A stretch of 64,000 bases of DNA, from NCBI RefSeq assembly GCF_009738225.1, contig NZ_CP018187.1, positions 2,118,501 to 2,182,500 of the forward strand, given 5' to 3'. Positions within the stretch are counted from its first letter, which is position 1. Each line of letters begins with the position of its first letter. Below the pieces are notes generated by a model. It was not told the DNA's origin. It searched no databases and saw nothing but the letters and a program-made list of their open reading frames with translations. Both the position numbers and the translations under genes were made by a program. Of the stretch, positions 37,310-47,571 are shown piece by piece. The stretch is from Streptococcus salivarius (GTDB lineage Bacteria; Bacillota; Bacilli; Lactobacillales; Streptococcaceae).

Positions 37310-37495
37310 TTACCAAGAAGCTTTGGTAACACCTGGAATTTGACCTTTGTAAGCCAATTCACGGAAGCAAACACGGCAAAGTTTAAATTTGCGATAAACT
37401 GAGTGTGGACGTCCACAACGTTCGCAACGAGTGTAAGCTTGCGTAGAGAACTTCGCAGGGCGTTTGTTCTTAGCAATCATTGATTTTTTAGCCAA
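37310..37495 (-). CDS. rpsN: 30S ribosomal protein S14, zinc-binding type
   Basis: 61 aa, the short S14 form, with two CxxC pairs (Cys24/27 and Cys40/43) that bind zinc. In many Firmicutes a second, zinc-free S14 is induced under zinc limitation; only this copy is in the window. Lies 17 nt after rplE. Confidence 0.97.
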   Translation of the reverse strand: MAKKSMIAKNKRPAKFSTQAYTRCERCGRPHSVYRKFKLCRVCFRELAYKGQIPGVTKASW

Positions 37496-37512
37496 TTTAT
37501 TTACCTCCTAGA

Positions 37513-38055
37513 TTATTTTGCAAAAGGCATTCCAAGGCCTTTAAGCAATTCACGACCTTCTTCGTCAGTGTTAGCAGTAGTTACGATAACGATATCCATA
37601 CCACGTACTTTATCAACATCGTCGAAGTTGATTTCTGGGAAGATAAGTTGTTCTTTAACACCAAGTGTGTAGTTACCACGTCCATCAAATGATTTAGTTG
37701 GAACACCATGGAAGTCACGAACACGTGGAAGTGATACTGATACCAATTTATCCAAGAATTCGTACATGCGTTCACCACGAAGGGTAACTTTAGCACCGAT
37801 CGCTACACCTTCACGAAGACGGAAGCCAGCGATTGATTTCTTAGCTTTAGTAATCAATGGTTTTTGACCTGAAATAAGTGCCAACTCAGCAGCAGCTTTT
37901 TCAAGAGTTTTAGCGTTGTTTACAGCTTCACCAACACCCATGTTGATAACGATTTTATCAACTTTTGGCACAGCCATAACTGAAGAATAATTGAATTTTT
38001 CAGTCAAAGCTGGAATTACTTCGTTAGTGTATTTTTCTTTAAGACGGTTAGCCAT
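37513..38055 (-). CDS. rplE: 50S ribosomal protein L5
   Basis: 5S rRNA-binding protein of the central protuberance, 180 aa, with the [21 protein letters not shown] block and the C-terminal [35 protein letters not shown]. Ordered rplX-rplE-rpsN. Confidence 0.98.
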   Translation of the reverse strand: MANRLKEKYTNEVIPALTEKFNYSSVMAVPKVDKIVINMGVGEAVNNAKTLEKAAAELALISGQKPLITKAKKSIAGFRLREGVAIGAKVTLRGERMYEFLDKLVSVSLPRVRDFHGVPTKSFDGRGNYTLGVKEQLIFPEINFDDVDKVRGMDIVIVTTANTDEEGRELLKGLGMPFAK

Positions 38056-38081
38056 TTAATACTTTCTCCTTTCCTTCGTGA

Positions 38082-38387
38082 TTAGTCAAGCACTTCGCCT
38101 GATTTTTTGTTGTAACGAACTTTTTTGCCGTCAACAACTTTGTAACCTACACGTCCAGCTACACCGTTCTTGTCAAGAACTTGAACGTTTGAAGCGTGGA
38201 TTGGTGCTTCTTTTTCCACGATAGCACCTTGAGGGTTTTCAGCTGATGGTTTTTGGTGTTTTTTGATGATTGCAACACCTTCAACAACAACTTTGTTTAC
38301 TTTTGGAAGAGCTTTAAGAACTACTGCTTCAGTTCCTTTGTCTTTACCAGCAATAACGCGAACTTTATCGCCTTTTTTTACAAACAT
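38082..38387 (-). CDS. rplX: 50S ribosomal protein L24
   Basis: Assembly-initiating 50S protein, 101 aa, with the KOW motif [17 protein letters not shown] at the N-terminus. It follows rplN after an 80-nt gap holding two hairpins. Confidence 0.97.
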   Translation of the reverse strand: MFVKKGDKVRVIAGKDKGTEAVVLKALPKVNKVVVEGVAIIKKHQKPSAENPQGAIVEKEAPIHASNVQVLDKNGVAGRVGYKVVDGKKVRYNKKSGEVLD

Positions 38388-38414
38388 TTGAGTATTTCTC
38401 CTATTATTTCTTAC

Positions 38415-38444
38415 GCCCTAATGGGCACCCTGAACATTTCAGGG
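38415..38444 (-). promoter_or_regulatory. Tandem hairpins in the rplN-rplX gap
   Basis: Two adjacent stems: CCCTGAA/TTCAGGG (38428-38434 / 38438-38444, 3-nt loop) and GCCC/GGGC (38415-38418 / 38423-38426, 4-nt loop). No T run. Candidate processing or regulatory site at the S10-spc boundary. Confidence 0.5.
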
Positions 38445-38467
38445 GACTAAGTTTGTGTTAATTCAGA

Positions 38468-38836
38468 TTAAAGTACTTCTGGCGCCAAAGATACGATACG
38501 CATGTATCCACCTTCACGCAATTCACGTGCAACAGGGCCAAAGATACGAGTTCCACGAGGAGTTTTGTCATCGCGGATGATTACTGCAGCGTTGTCATCA
38601 AACTTGATGTATGAACCGTCTGGACGACGAGCACCAGTTTTTGTACGAACGATAACAGCTTTAACAACATCACCTTTTTTAACAGCTCCACCTGGTGTAG
38701 CTTGTTTAACAGTTGCAACGATAACGTCGCCGATGTTAGCGAATTTACGTCCTGAACCACCAAGAACTTTGATAGTCAAGATTTCACGAGCACCGCTATT
38801 ATCAGCAACTTTTAAGCGACTTTCTTGTTGAATCAT
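38468..38836 (-). CDS. rplN: 50S ribosomal protein L14
   Basis: 122 aa, intersubunit bridge protein, start [16 protein letters not shown] and end [20 protein letters not shown] typical. First gene of the classical spc group. Confidence 0.98.
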   Translation of the reverse strand: MIQQESRLKVADNSGAREILTIKVLGGSGRKFANIGDVIVATVKQATPGGAVKKGDVVKAVIVRTKTGARRPDGSYIKFDDNAAVIIRDDKTPRGTRIFGPVARELREGGYMRIVSLAPEVL

Positions 38837-38860
38837 TTCAATTGTCTCCTTTTAGTTTTA

Positions 38861-39121
38861 TTAGATAATAACAGCTTCTTCCACAACTTCTACAAGACGG
38901 AAGCGTTTTGTAGCTGAAAGTGGGCGAGTTTCCATGATACGAACGATATCGCCTTCTTTAGCAACGTTGTTTTCATCATGTGCTTTGTATTTTTTAGAAT
39001 AGTTGATACGTTTACCATAGACTGGGTGGTTACGTTTAGTTTCAACTACAACTGTGATTGTTTTATCCATCTTGTCAGATACTACGCGTCCAACAAGGGT
39101 TTTACGTTGATTACGTTCCAT
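38861..39121 (-). CDS. rpsQ: 30S ribosomal protein S17
   Basis: 86 aa OB-fold primary 16S-binding protein: [20 protein letters not shown] start, [20 protein letters not shown] end. Ordered rpmC-rpsQ-rplN. Confidence 0.98.
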
Positions 39122-39148
39122 TATTAGAATTGCTCCTTTCCCAATCTA

Positions 39149-39355
39149 TTATTTGATTTCAGATTGCACAGTTTTAACACGTGCAATTTGTTTTTTCACT
39201 TCGTTCAAACGGGCAGTTTGATCAAGTTGACCTGCTGCAGCTTGGAAACGAAGGTCGAAAAGTTCTTTCTTAAGTTCGTTTTCTTTTTTAGCAAGCTCTT
39301 CTTGAGACAAGCCACGAAGCTCAGCAACAAACTTTTTGATTTCTTCAAGTTTCAT
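39149..39355 (-). CDS. rpmC: 50S ribosomal protein L29
   Basis: 68 aa helical protein at the exit tunnel rim, a docking partner for trigger factor and [23 protein letters not shown] start. Lies 9 nt after rplP. Confidence 0.97.
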   Translation of the reverse strand: MKLEEIKKFVAELRGLSQEELAKKENELKKELFDLRFQAAAGQLDQTARLNEVKKQIARVKTVQSEIK

Positions 39356-39364
39356 GTCTTCTCC

Positions 39365-39778
39365 TTATTCTGCTTCACGTTTCACGAATTTACATTTAAC
39401 TGGCAATTTGTGGCTAGCAAGACGAAGCGCTTCACGTGCAACTTCTTCAGAAACACCTGCGATTTCGAACATTACTTTACCACGTTTAACTGGTGCTACC
39501 CAACCTTCAGGTGCCCCTTTACCAGAACCCATACGTACACCGATAGCTTTAGCAGTGTATGATTTGTGTGGGAAGATCTTAATCCAAACCTTACCACCAC
39601 GTTTCATGTAACGAGTCATGGCAATACGAGCAGCCTCGATTTGACGGTTTGTAATCCAGTGGCTAGTTGTAGCTTGAAGACCGTATTCACCGAATGATAC
39701 TTCTTTACCACCTTTAGCCTCACCGCGCATTTTTCCACGGAATTCACGACGGTGTTTAACACGTTTAGGTACTAACAT
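39365..39778 (-). CDS. rplP: 50S ribosomal protein L16
   Basis: 137 aa; helps form the A-site tRNA-binding region. [19 protein letters not shown] start, [20 protein letters not shown] core. Lies 3 nt after rpsC, so probably translationally coupled. Confidence 0.98.
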   Translation of the reverse strand: MLVPKRVKHRREFRGKMRGEAKGGKEVSFGEYGLQATTSHWITNRQIEAARIAMTRYMKRGGKVWIKIFPHKSYTAKAIGVRMGSGKGAPEGWVAPVKRGKVMFEIAGVSEEVAREALRLASHKLPVKCKFVKREAE

Positions 39779-39781
39779 TTG

Positions 39782-40435
39782 TTATTTGCCTCCTTTAGTG
39801 TTTTTACGAGCTGGAAGAACTTCTCCACGGTAGATCCAAACTTTAACACCAAGTTTACCGTAAGTTGTGTCAGCTTCTTCCCAAGCGTAATCGATATCAG
39901 CACGAAGTGTGTGAAGTGGAACTGTACCTTCAGAGTATCCTTCTGCACGGGCAATATCTGCACCGTTCAAACGACCTGATACTTGAGTTTTGATTCCTTT
40001 AGCTCCAGCACGCATTGCACGTTGGATAGCTTGTTTTTGTGCACGACGGAAAGCAACACGTTGCTCAAGTTGGCGAGCAATTGTTTCACCAACAAGGTGA
40101 GCGTCCAAATCAGGTTTCTTGATTTCAACGATGTTGATGTGTACTTGTTTTCCAGTCAATTTGTTAAGTTGAGCGCGAAGAGCGTCAACGTTTGATCCAC
40201 CTTTACCGATAACCATACCTGGTTTTGCAGTGTGAAGTGAAACAATAACTTTGTTTACAGCACGTTCGATTTCAATAGTTGAAACTGAAGCGTCTGCAAG
40301 TTCTTTTTGAATGAATTTGCGGATTGCCAAATCTTCGTGAAGGTAATCTGCGTATTCTTTTTCAGCATACCATTTCGCATCCCAGTCACGGATGATCCCG
40401 ACACGCATACCAATTGGATGTACTTTTTGACCCAC
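39782..40435 (-). CDS. rpsC: 30S ribosomal protein S3
   Basis: 217 aa, part of the mRNA-entry helicase; KH domain with [16 protein letters not shown] and the C-terminal [17 protein letters not shown]. Lies 12 nt after rplV. Confidence 0.98.
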   Translation of the reverse strand: MGQKVHPIGMRVGIIRDWDAKWYAEKEYADYLHEDLAIRKFIQKELADASVSTIEIERAVNKVIVSLHTAKPGMVIGKGGSNVDALRAQLNKLTGKQVHINIVEIKKPDLDAHLVGETIARQLEQRVAFRRAQKQAIQRAMRAGAKGIKTQVSGRLNGADIARAEGYSEGTVPLHTLRADIDYAWEEADTTYGKLGVKVWIYRGEVLPARKNTKGGK

Positions 40436-40447
40436 GAGTTTACCTCC

Positions 40448-40792
40448 TTATTTTTCTGACACAACTACTGTTACGTGAGTTGTGCGTTTGTTGATTGGTG
40501 AAGCTGAACCTTTCGCACGTGGACGGAAACGTTTCATTGTTGGTCCTTCGTTTGCGAATGTTTCAGATACTACCAAGTTAGCTTTTTCCAAACCAAAGTT
40601 GTTTTCTGCGTTAGCGATAGCAGAGTTAAGAGTTTTCTCAACAATGCGAGCTGCTTTGTTTGGAGTGAATTTCAAGATTGCGATTGCATCAGCAACGTTC
40701 TTACCACGGATAAGATCAAGAACAAGACGTGTTTTACGAGGTGAAACACGCACTGTACGAGCCATTGCTTTAGCTGAAGTAATTTCTGCCAT
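40448..40792 (-). CDS. rplV: 50S ribosomal protein L22
   Basis: 114 aa; its beta-hairpin lines the exit tunnel near the macrolide site ([28 protein letters not shown]). No insertion or deletion of the resistance type is apparent by eye. Confidence 0.98.
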   Translation of the reverse strand: MAEITSAKAMARTVRVSPRKTRLVLDLIRGKNVADAIAILKFTPNKAARIVEKTLNSAIANAENNFGLEKANLVVSETFANEGPTMKRFRPRAKGSASPINKRTTHVTVVVSEK

Positions 40793-40807
40793 TGTGTCCT
40801 CCTCCTA

Positions 40808-41086
40808 TTAACGACGTGTTTTCTTATCGTCAGCTGCGTGACCTTTGTAAGTACGAGTTGGTGCAAATTCACCAAGTTTGTGACCTACCATGTCTTCTTG
40901 GATGTAAACAGGAACGTGTTTACGTCCATCATAAACTGCGATAGTGTATCCGATGAAACTTGGGAAAATCGTTGAACGACGTGACCAAGTTTTAATTACT
41001 TTTTTCTTTTCGTCATTTGCTTGAGCTTCAACTTTTTTCATCAAATGCTCATCGACGAAAGGTCCTTTTTTAAGACTACGTCCCAT
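40808..41086 (-). CDS. rpsS: 30S ribosomal protein S19
   Basis: 92 aa head protein, [19 protein letters not shown] start and [24 protein letters not shown] end. Confidence 0.98.
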
Positions 41087-41179
41087 TTTGTAGTTTTCTC
41101 CTTTAAATTGAATGTACCACAGCGGCTTGCACTAAGAAATGCTACCGAGTTGGCGGATGTTATGTGCTAAGCGACTAAA

Positions 41180-42013
41180 TTATTTTTCGTTACGACGACG
41201 AACGATAAGTTTGTCAGATTTAGCTTTCTTGTTACGAGTTTTAAGACCAAGCGCAGGTTTACCCCATGGAGTAGATGGCGCTTTACGTCCAACTGGTGCT
41301 TTACCTTCACCACCACCGTGTGGGTGATCGTTAGGGTTCATTACAGAACCACGAACTGTTGGGCGAATACCTTTCCAGCGATTACGGCCGGCTTTACCAA
41401 GGTTGATAAGTGATTGTTGTTCGTTACCTACAGTACCGATAGTTGCACGACATGTACCAAGAACCATACGAACTTCACCTGATTGAAGACGAACAAGTAC
41501 GTATTTACCTTCTTGACCCAAAACTTGAGCAGAAGCACCAGCGGCACGGATAAGTTCAGCACCTTTACCTGGTTGAAGCTCGATGTTGTGGATAACTGTA
41601 CCAACTGGGATGTTTGCAAGTGGAAGAGCGTTACCAATCTTGATATCCGCATCTGGACCTGAAACGATACGTTGACCTACTTCAAGACCTTTAGGTGCGA
41701 TGATGTAAGCTTTAACCCCGTCAGTGTAGTGTACAAGAGCGATGTTTGCAGTACGGTTTGGATCATACTCAATTGTTTTAACAACTGCTTCAACGCCATC
41801 TTTGTTACGTTTGAAGTCAATCAAACGGTAGTGACGTTTGTGTCCGCCACCTTGGTGACGTACAGTGATACGACCGTTGTTGTTACGACCAGCTTTGTTC
41901 TTAAGAGAAACAAGCAATGATTTTTCAGGAGTGCTTGTAGTGATTTCTGCGAAATCCAAAGAAGTCATGTTACGACGGCCATTTGTCGTTGGTTTATAAA
42001 CTTTAATACCCAC
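41180..42013 (-). CDS. rplB: 50S ribosomal protein L2
   Basis: 277 aa; needed for subunit association and peptidyl transfer. The functional loop [21 protein letters not shown] with its conserved histidines upstream (DHPHGGG) is present, as is the basic end RRRNEK. Lies 17 nt after rplW. Confidence 0.98.
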   Translation of the reverse strand: MGIKVYKPTTNGRRNMTSLDFAEITTSTPEKSLLVSLKNKAGRNNNGRITVRHQGGGHKRHYRLIDFKRNKDGVEAVVKTIEYDPNRTANIALVHYTDGVKAYIIAPKGLEVGQRIVSGPDADIKIGNALPLANIPVGTVIHNIELQPGKGAELIRAAGASAQVLGQEGKYVLVRLQSGEVRMVLGTCRATIGTVGNEQQSLINLGKAGRNRWKGIRPTVRGSVMNPNDHPHGGGEGKAPVGRKAPSTPWGKPALGLKTRNKKAKSDKLIVRRRNEK

Positions 42014-42030
42014 GTTAATTTCTCCTTTGA

Positions 42031-42327
42031 TTATTCAGCTTCAGCTGCAAACAACTCGATTGCTTTAGAATCAGCTGTAAGAGTGATGATAGCTTTTTTA
42101 GTTTTTGAAGTGAAACCAGTGTAACGTCCAACACGTTTTTGTTTTGGTTTAACAGTTACAGTGTTCACGCTAGCAACTTTAACACCTTCAAATGCAGCTT
42201 CAACTGCTTGTTTGATCAAGAGTTTGTGTGCACGTGTATCAACTTCGAAAGTGTATTTTCCTGCTTCAAGAGCAATCATAGATTTCTCAGTGATAACAGG
42301 TTTTTTGATTACGTCATACAAATTCAT
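42031..42327 (-). CDS. rplW: 50S ribosomal protein L23
   Basis: 98 aa exit-site protein that docks trigger factor and [20 protein letters not shown] start. Its ATG overlaps the rplD stop by 1 nt (TAATG), giving translational coupling. Confidence 0.98.
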   Translation of the reverse strand: MNLYDVIKKPVITEKSMIALEAGKYTFEVDTRAHKLLIKQAVEAAFEGVKVASVNTVTVKPKQKRVGRYTGFTSKTKKAIITLTADSKAIELFAAEAE

Positions 42328-42950
42328 TATGCAAGAACCTCCTCGATTGATGAGATAGCTTCTTTAGTAACAAGAAGTTTATCTGCGTTTACGATGTCAA
42401 GTACGCTTGCAGTTGCAGGAGTTGCAACAGTTACGTTTGCAAGGTTACGTGCTGAAAGTTCAGCGAATTTGTTTCCTTCTTCAACGATAACAAGTACTTT
42501 AGAATCGATGCTAAGAGCTGAAAGAACGTTTGCGAATTCAGCAGTTTTTGGAGCTGCAAATGAAAGAGCTTCAACTGCTACAAATTTATCTTCTGCAACT
42601 TTAGCTGAGTAAACAGATTTCAATGCAAGGCGACGAACTTTTTGTGGAAGTTTGTATCCGTAAGAACGTGGAGTTGGTCCGAAGACAACACCACCACCAC
42701 GCCATTGTGGTGAGCGGATAGAACCTTGACGAGCACGTCCAGTCCCTTTTTGACGCCATGGTTTACGTCCACCACCTGATACTGCTGAACGGTTTTTAAC
42801 CGCGTGAGTACCTTGGCGAAGGCTAGCACGTTGGCTGATTACGACATCAAATACTACTGATTCGTTTGGTTCGATACCGAAGATAGCGTCGTTAAGTTCA
42901 ACTGTGCTAACTTCTTTACCAGTTTGGTCAAATAGTTTTACGTTTGCCAT
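42327..42950 (-). CDS. rplD: 50S ribosomal protein L4
   Basis: 207 aa; globular domain plus tunnel loop ([21 protein letters not shown]). In E. coli L4 represses its own S10 operon via the leader; whether this applies to the structured leader here is unknown. Confidence 0.98.
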   Translation of the reverse strand: MANVKLFDQTGKEVSTVELNDAIFGIEPNESVVFDVVISQRASLRQGTHAVKNRSAVSGGGRKPWRQKGTGRARQGSIRSPQWRGGGVVFGPTPRSYGYKLPQKVRRLALKSVYSAKVAEDKFVAVEALSFAAPKTAEFANVLSALSIDSKVLVIVEEGNKFAELSARNLANVTVATPATASVLDIVNADKLLVTKEAISSIEEVLA

Positions 42951-42974
42951 TTTTAACTGATTTCTCCTTTCTTA

Positions 42975-43601
42975 TTATTTAGCAGCTTTAACTGCTGATT
43001 TGATAGTGATAAGAGATTTCTTAGCACCTGGTACGTTACCTTTGATAAGGATAACGTTTTTCTCTGGGATAACTTGTACAACTTCAAGATTTTGAATTGT
43101 CACACGGTTGCCACCCATACGTCCTGCCAAATGTTTGTTTTTGAAAACACGGTTAGGCGCAACAGGTCCCATTGAACCTGGACGACGGTGGTAACGAGAA
43201 CCGTGAGCCATAGGTCCACGTGATTGACCGTGGCGTTTGATAACACCTTGGAAACCTTTACCTTTTGAAGTACCAGTTACGTCAACAACATCTCCAGCTT
43301 CGAATGTGTCAACAGTGATTTCTGATCCAACTTCCAAGCCTTCAATGTTTTTGAATTCACGAATGAAGCGCTTAGGAGCTGTGTTAGCTTTCGCTACGTG
43401 GCCTTTGGCAGGTTTGTTGCTCAATACTTCGCGTTTGTCGTCAAAACCAACTTGAACTGCTTCGTAACCGTCTGTTTCAACAGTTTTAACTTGAAGCACA
43501 ACGTTTGGAGTAGCTTCGATGACAGTAACAGGGATAAATTCACCTGCTTCAGTGAAGATTTGAGTCATTCCCACTTTTTTCCCTAAGATTCCTTTTGTCA
43601 T
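42975..43601 (-). CDS. rplC: 50S ribosomal protein L3
   Basis: 208 aa; [20 protein letters not shown] start and the [19 protein letters not shown] loop ([22 protein letters not shown]) near the peptidyl-transferase centre. Second gene of the S10 operon. Confidence 0.98.
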   Translation of the reverse strand: MTKGILGKKVGMTQIFTEAGEFIPVTVIEATPNVVLQVKTVETDGYEAVQVGFDDKREVLSNKPAKGHVAKANTAPKRFIREFKNIEGLEVGSEITVDTFEAGDVVDVTGTSKGKGFQGVIKRHGQSRGPMAHGSRYHRRPGSMGPVAPNRVFKNKHLAGRMGGNRVTIQNLEVVQVIPEKNVILIKGNVPGAKKSLITIKSAVKAAK

Positions 43602-43715
43602 GAGAAAATATTTCCTTTACTTTATTGTTTTTTCAAAAAGTTTTTTATGAGCGTTTTTTATGCTCAAAAAAGTTTTTAACGAGCGTTTTTTATGCTCATT
43701 GAATCAAACTTTAAA

Positions 43716-44024
43716 TTAAAGTTTGATTTCTACGTTCACACCACTTGGAAGATCAAGTTTCATCAAAGCGTCAACTGTTTTTTGAGTTGGGTTGATGATG
43801 TCGATAAGACGTTTGTGTGTACGCATTTCAAATTGTTCGCGAGAATCTTTATATTTGTGAGTCGCACGAATAATTGTGTAGAGACTACGTTCAGTTGGAA
43901 GTGGAACTGGTCCAGCAACTGTCGCACCTGTGCGAGTTGCAGTTTCTACGATTTTTTCAGCCGCTGTATCAAGCGTACGGTGTTCGTAAGCTTTCAAACG
44001 GATACGAATTTTTTTGTTTGCCAT
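43716..44024 (-). CDS. rpsJ: 30S ribosomal protein S10
   Basis: 102 aa; head protein that also acts as NusE in antitermination. [19 protein letters not shown] start. First gene of the S10 operon. The 114-nt gap to rplC contains a near-repeat (GAGCGTTTTTTATGCTCA twice), i.e. small hairpins GAGC..GCTC. Confidence 0.98.
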   Translation of the reverse strand: MANKKIRIRLKAYEHRTLDTAAEKIVETATRTGATVAGPVPLPTERSLYTIIRATHKYKDSREQFEMRTHKRLIDIINPTQKTVDALMKLDLPSGVNVEIKL

Positions 44025-44153
44025 TTTTTCTCCTCTTTCGTCTATTTAAGATAATAGGCTAGCTCCTCAAGAAAACCAACACGGATTGCGTGGCAGTGCA
44101 ACCAGGCGTGTCGCAACCTCTTGTATCATAGCTAAGCGCTGTATTTACAGCAC
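44025..44153 (-). promoter_or_regulatory. S10 operon leader
   Basis: About 130-nt 5' leader with several inverted repeats on the transcript: GCTGT/ACAGC near the 5' end, a GGTTGC...GCAA.CC arm in the middle and CTATT/AATAG just before the ribosome-binding site AGAGGAG. Its length and structure suggest autogenous control of the operon, as known for S10 leaders elsewhere; the regulator here is not known. Confidence 0.5.
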
Positions 44154-44159
44154 CATAAT

Positions 44160-44188
44160 ATAATAACAAAAGAACCCACTCATTGCAA
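44160..44188 (-). promoter_or_regulatory. S10 operon promoter
   Basis: On the minus strand, TTGCAA (44188-44183), 17-bp spacer, TATTAT (44165-44160) with TGT before it. The main promoter for the ribosomal protein cluster. Confidence 0.72.
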
Positions 44189-44225
44189 GGGATTTTTAAA
44201 GTTTTTTTCTTTTTTCTTTTTGACT

Positions 44226-44257
44226 AAACAAAAAAATCCACCTTCGATGGATTTTTT
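44226..44257 (-). terminator. ruvB terminator
   Basis: AAAAATCCA (44232-44240) pairs with TGGATTTTT (44248-44256), 7-nt loop, then T residues on the minus strand. It abuts the ruvB stop and separates it from the S10 promoter. Confidence 0.88.
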
Positions 44258-44258
44258 A

Positions 44259-45260
44259 TCAACTTTCTTTAGTGTAGTCGTACCCCATGTGTTCATAGGC
44301 TTTAACCGTTGCAACACGTCCTGTTCGTGTTCGCATAATAAATCCTTTTTGAATTAGATAGGGTTCATACATATCTTCTACCGTTTCTCGCTCTTCAGCA
44401 ATATTAACTGACAAGGTCCCTAGACCAACCGGTCCACCACCATACATCTCAATCATGGTTCGGAGAATTTTTTGGTCGACATAATCTAGTCCTTCATGGT
44501 CCACATCCAACATAGTCAACGCCTTGTCTGCAATCTTATCATCAATGATGCCATCACCCATAATTTGTGCATAGTCTCTCACACGCTTAAGTAGGCGGTT
44601 AGCAATACGTGGCGTTCCACGACTACGACGTGCTAACTCTAGGGCAGCCTCAGGTGTTATAGTCATATCAAAGATTTCTGAAGTGCGTTCTATAATTTCC
44701 TTCAAATCTGGTAACTCATAATATTCCATATGACCATTAATCCCAAAACGAGCCCTCAATGGATTTGACAACATACCTGCTCGTGTGGTTGCACCCACTA
44801 AAGTGAACGGTGGTAACTCTAGGTGAACACTACGACTTGTTTCACCTGCACCAATCATGATATCGATGTAGTAATCTTCCATAGCACTATAAAGTACTTC
44901 TTCCACTGCCATAGGCATTCGATGAATCTCATCAATAAATAAGATATCACCTGGCTCCAAGTCATTTAGTATGGCAACCAGATCTCCAGCCTTCTCAATT
45001 GCTGGCCCAGACGTCTGCTTTAAATTGACGCCCATCTCATTAGCTATCACAAAAGCCATGGTCGTTTTCCCTAAACCTGGAGGACCAAACAAAAGAGTAT
45101 GATCCAATGCTTCATCACGAAGTTTAGCTGCCTCTATAAAAATCTTTAATTGGTCCTTAACCTTATCTTGACCAATATATTCCTTAAAGTACTGAGGACG
45201 AAGGGTACGCTCAACATACTCTTCATCTCCTAGTAAATCATTATCTAATATTCTTGCCAT
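44259..45260 (-). CDS. ruvB: Holliday junction branch-migration helicase RuvB
   Basis: Hexameric AAA+ motor that, with RuvA, drives branch migration of Holliday junctions. Walker [10 protein letters not shown] (about 61-69), Walker B/DEIH (FIDEIHRMP), and C-terminal winged helix ([18 protein letters not shown]). Length 333 aa, normal. Followed by a terminator. Confidence 0.97.
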   Translation of the reverse strand: MARILDNDLLGDEEYVERTLRPQYFKEYIGQDKVKDQLKIFIEAAKLRDEALDHTLLFGPPGLGKTTMAFVIANEMGVNLKQTSGPAIEKAGDLVAILNDLEPGDILFIDEIHRMPMAVEEVLYSAMEDYYIDIMIGAGETSRSVHLELPPFTLVGATTRAGMLSNPLRARFGINGHMEYYELPDLKEIIERTSEIFDMTITPEAALELARRSRGTPRIANRLLKRVRDYAQIMGDGIIDDKIADKALTMLDVDHEGLDYVDQKILRTMIEMYGGGPVGLGTLSVNIAEERETVEDMYEPYLIQKGFIMRTRTGRVATVKAYEHMGYDYTKES

Positions 45261-45306
45261 AGGCTTATTTTAGCACAAAACAAAAAATGCAGTCAAAATT
45301 TGTCCA

Positions 45307-45338
45307 TAAAAAAGAAGACAAGACTTGCCTTCTCTTTT
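45307..45338 (-). terminator. Terminator of the phosphatase-MORN-acyltransferase operon
   Basis: On the minus strand, GAAGGCAA and TTGTCTTC pair (one G-T), extended by A/T pairs, then six T. It lies 3 nt past the acyltransferase stop. Confidence 0.78.
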
Positions 45339-45340
45339 GA

Positions 45341-47164
45341 TTATTTCTTACCACCCTTAACTGGTGCCTTATCAGCTTTCTCTATAGCTTCTTTAATTGT
45401 CTTAGTATAGAGTTTAGCACCACGGTTAATAGAGTCGCTATCAGATCCAAAGTGAACCCCATCTGTACCATTCCAGATAGAAATATTTTCTTTAGCCACT
45501 TGATACCAGTCAGCAACCGTCACAAAGTCGTATTTCTTAGCCATCTCTAACTCATACTTACGTAACTGAATCAAAGATTGGGCCTCATTACCAGATTTAC
45601 TACCATTATATGGTGTCACAAAGATAATATGGTGACCCTTAGGTAAATTCTTGATGATTTTATTAATAACGCCTTTATAGTCGTCAATCTCATTAACACC
45701 ACCAGCAATGACAACATCCTTAGCAAGAGCATTACTATCCGCGTAATCTTTAAGCAAATCATTGATTGTTGATAGGTTACGACTGACAACTGCATCTATA
45801 GCGACATTATCAATACTTGATTCCAGCTGATCTTTTGATCTAAGAGCTACGGAGTCCCCTAAAACTGTCACTCCCTTATTCACACCAAATGAAGTAGCCT
45901 GACTGTTTTCCGCATTGGTACGCGTTAATTTCATCTTAGTCTGAGCTTGCGACAAACCATTAGCTTCTAAATCTTTCTCGAAGTTTCCTACAGCTGGCGC
46001 AAAGAGAGAAATAAGCACTGTAATTAAAGTAAGACCACTAAAAACATAAAGCACAATATGTCGGTACGGCGTCAAGTCTAAATCTATTCCAAAGAGACTG
46101 GCCTTTCTTCCTGCAATAAATGGCTCTATTATATAGTAGGAAAGTGTTGCGAAAACAATTGACAGAATCGTTGTCAGAATGACTGCAATAATATTATTGG
46201 TCAATTGACTAAAGATAATATATAGTGGCCAGTGAAAAAGATAGACACTATAGCTAATCTCTGCCAAATAACTAATAAGAGCAGGCTCTGATTTTCCAGG
46301 CAATTTCTCATGAAGGACACGGGCAGAGTAAATCATAACAGCCGTGAACAAACTAGCTAAAACAAAACCAAATAGATAGGTAATGCGTTCCTCAAAATGG
46401 AGAACTAAGCCCAACAATACGAGCAAGGCAAAACTTCCTACCATATAAAGGACTGTCTTTTTCAGAGTCCAAAGGCGTATATTTTTCTTGAACCTAGCGG
46501 TCGTTTCATACACACCTGAAAGTGTCGCAAAAAGCGAACCTAGGAAAAACGGATAGGCATGCGTAATTGACGAGAAATATAAGCGAGAAAAACTATCAAC
46601 AAAGAAAGCACTAATAAACATTGATAGGAAACTCACCATAAAGCAGGCAAGAGATACCATAAAGACTAGGCTTCTAAATTTATTTTGATGTTTAACACGC
46701 TTAGCTAAGAACCAAAGCAAGGCACCCCAAAGAATATAATAGTGAACCTCAATAGCCAGACTCCATGTATGGAGGTAAATATGCTGGTTAAACTGGTTCT
46801 CATAATTTCCCCCGGTCAAAATCTCATAATAGTTAGTTACAAAACCGATAACAGAGGTGATTTGACGTCCAATACCTGCAATAAAATCATTTCGAACCAA
46901 GAGTGCCAAAGGGGTGCAGATAAGAACCATCAACACAAGTGGTGGTACTATCCGGTAGAAGCGTCGTCGCATAAAACCAAGGTAATCAATGCGATGCGTC
47001 CTAGATACCTCATCAATCAAAAGTGCTGTAATCAAATACCCTGAGAAGGTAAAGAAGACATCAACACCGATGAAGCCCCCAGGAAGAATACTTGGGAAGA
47101 AATGATAAATCAGAACCAAAAGAAGTCCTGTCACACGAATATAAGAAAACCAGTTAATTCTCAT
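45341..47164 (-). CDS. Membrane O-acyltransferase with SGNH domain (OatA-like)
   Basis: Family-3 acyltransferase fused to an extracytoplasmic SGNH hydrolase-like domain, the design of OatA peptidoglycan O-acetyltransferases. Seen: eleven or so membrane helices in residues 1-395 with the acyltransferase motif GGFIGVDVFFTFSGYLIT and R.R..R (MRRRFYRIVPP), then the SGNH domain with GDSVALRSKDQ (Ser), VIAGGVNEIDDY (Asn), and DGVHFGSD (Asp-x-x-His). Length 607 aa. Its ATG overlaps the MORN-gene stop by 4 nt (ATGA). Peptidoglycan is the likeliest substrate; another wall glycan is possible. Confidence 0.88.
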   Translation of the reverse strand: MRINWFSYIRVTGLLLVLIYHFFPSILPGGFIGVDVFFTFSGYLITALLIDEVSRTHRIDYLGFMRRRFYRIVPPLVLMVLICTPLALLVRNDFIAGIGRQITSVIGFVTNYYEILTGGNYENQFNQHIYLHTWSLAIEVHYYILWGALLWFLAKRVKHQNKFRSLVFMVSLACFMVSFLSMFISAFFVDSFSRLYFSSITHAYPFFLGSLFATLSGVYETTARFKKNIRLWTLKKTVLYMVGSFALLVLLGLVLHFEERITYLFGFVLASLFTAVMIYSARVLHEKLPGKSEPALISYLAEISYSVYLFHWPLYIIFSQLTNNIIAVILTTILSIVFATLSYYIIEPFIAGRKASLFGIDLDLTPYRHIVLYVFSGLTLITVLISLFAPAVGNFEKDLEANGLSQAQTKMKLTRTNAENSQATSFGVNKGVTVLGDSVALRSKDQLESSIDNVAIDAVVSRNLSTINDLLKDYADSNALAKDVVIAGGVNEIDDYKGVINKIIKNLPKGHHIIFVTPYNGSKSGNEAQSLIQLRKYELEMAKKYDFVTVADWYQVAKENISIWNGTDGVHFGSDSDSINRGAKLYTKTIKEAIEKADKAPVKGGKK

Positions 47165-47571
47165 CCTTTAAAAATCCCCTGTTTAAATTTTCCTTTGTAG
47201 GTAACCTTATTTTCAGTAGTCAATTTTCCTTGACCATCGGCTTGACCAGACTTGAACTCTCCTTGATAAATCCAACCCTCATGAGATTTGAAGGTTCCTT
47301 GACCATTAAAGGAACCATTCTTAAATTCTCCCGTATAGGTATCACCATTATCATAGGTCAAAGTTCCTTGACCATTCAATCGATGGTTCTGCATCTGACC
47401 TTTATAGGCAATCTTAGTCCCATCAATCTTGATAGAATGTTGCGTTTTTATAGTCACCAAAAACAAGGACAGGGCGCATAAAATAATAACCCCTACTGTA
47501 ATACGCTCAAATTGATTTCGGTCAATATCAATATTTTTAAAATCAAAATCCTTTAGTTGTTTAAAATTCAT
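47161..47571 (-). CDS. Membrane-anchored MORN-repeat protein
   Basis: 136 aa: a short cytoplasmic N-terminus, one membrane segment (about residues 26-43, VGVIILCALSLFLVTI), then four MORN-type repeats (Y.G....G...G.G.L motifs: KGQMQNHRLNGQGTL, TGEFKNGSFNGQGTF, QGEFKSGQADGQGKL, KGKFKQGIFKG). Such repeats bind lipids or partner proteins. Overlaps both neighbours by 4 nt, so the three genes form one coupled unit. Role unknown; perhaps it organises the phosphatase and acyltransferase. Confidence 0.82.
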   Translation of the reverse strand: MNFKQLKDFDFKNIDIDRNQFERITVGVIILCALSLFLVTIKTQHSIKIDGTKIAYKGQMQNHRLNGQGTLTYDNGDTYTGEFKNGSFNGQGTFKSHEGWIYQGEFKSGQADGQGKLTTENKVTYKGKFKQGIFKG

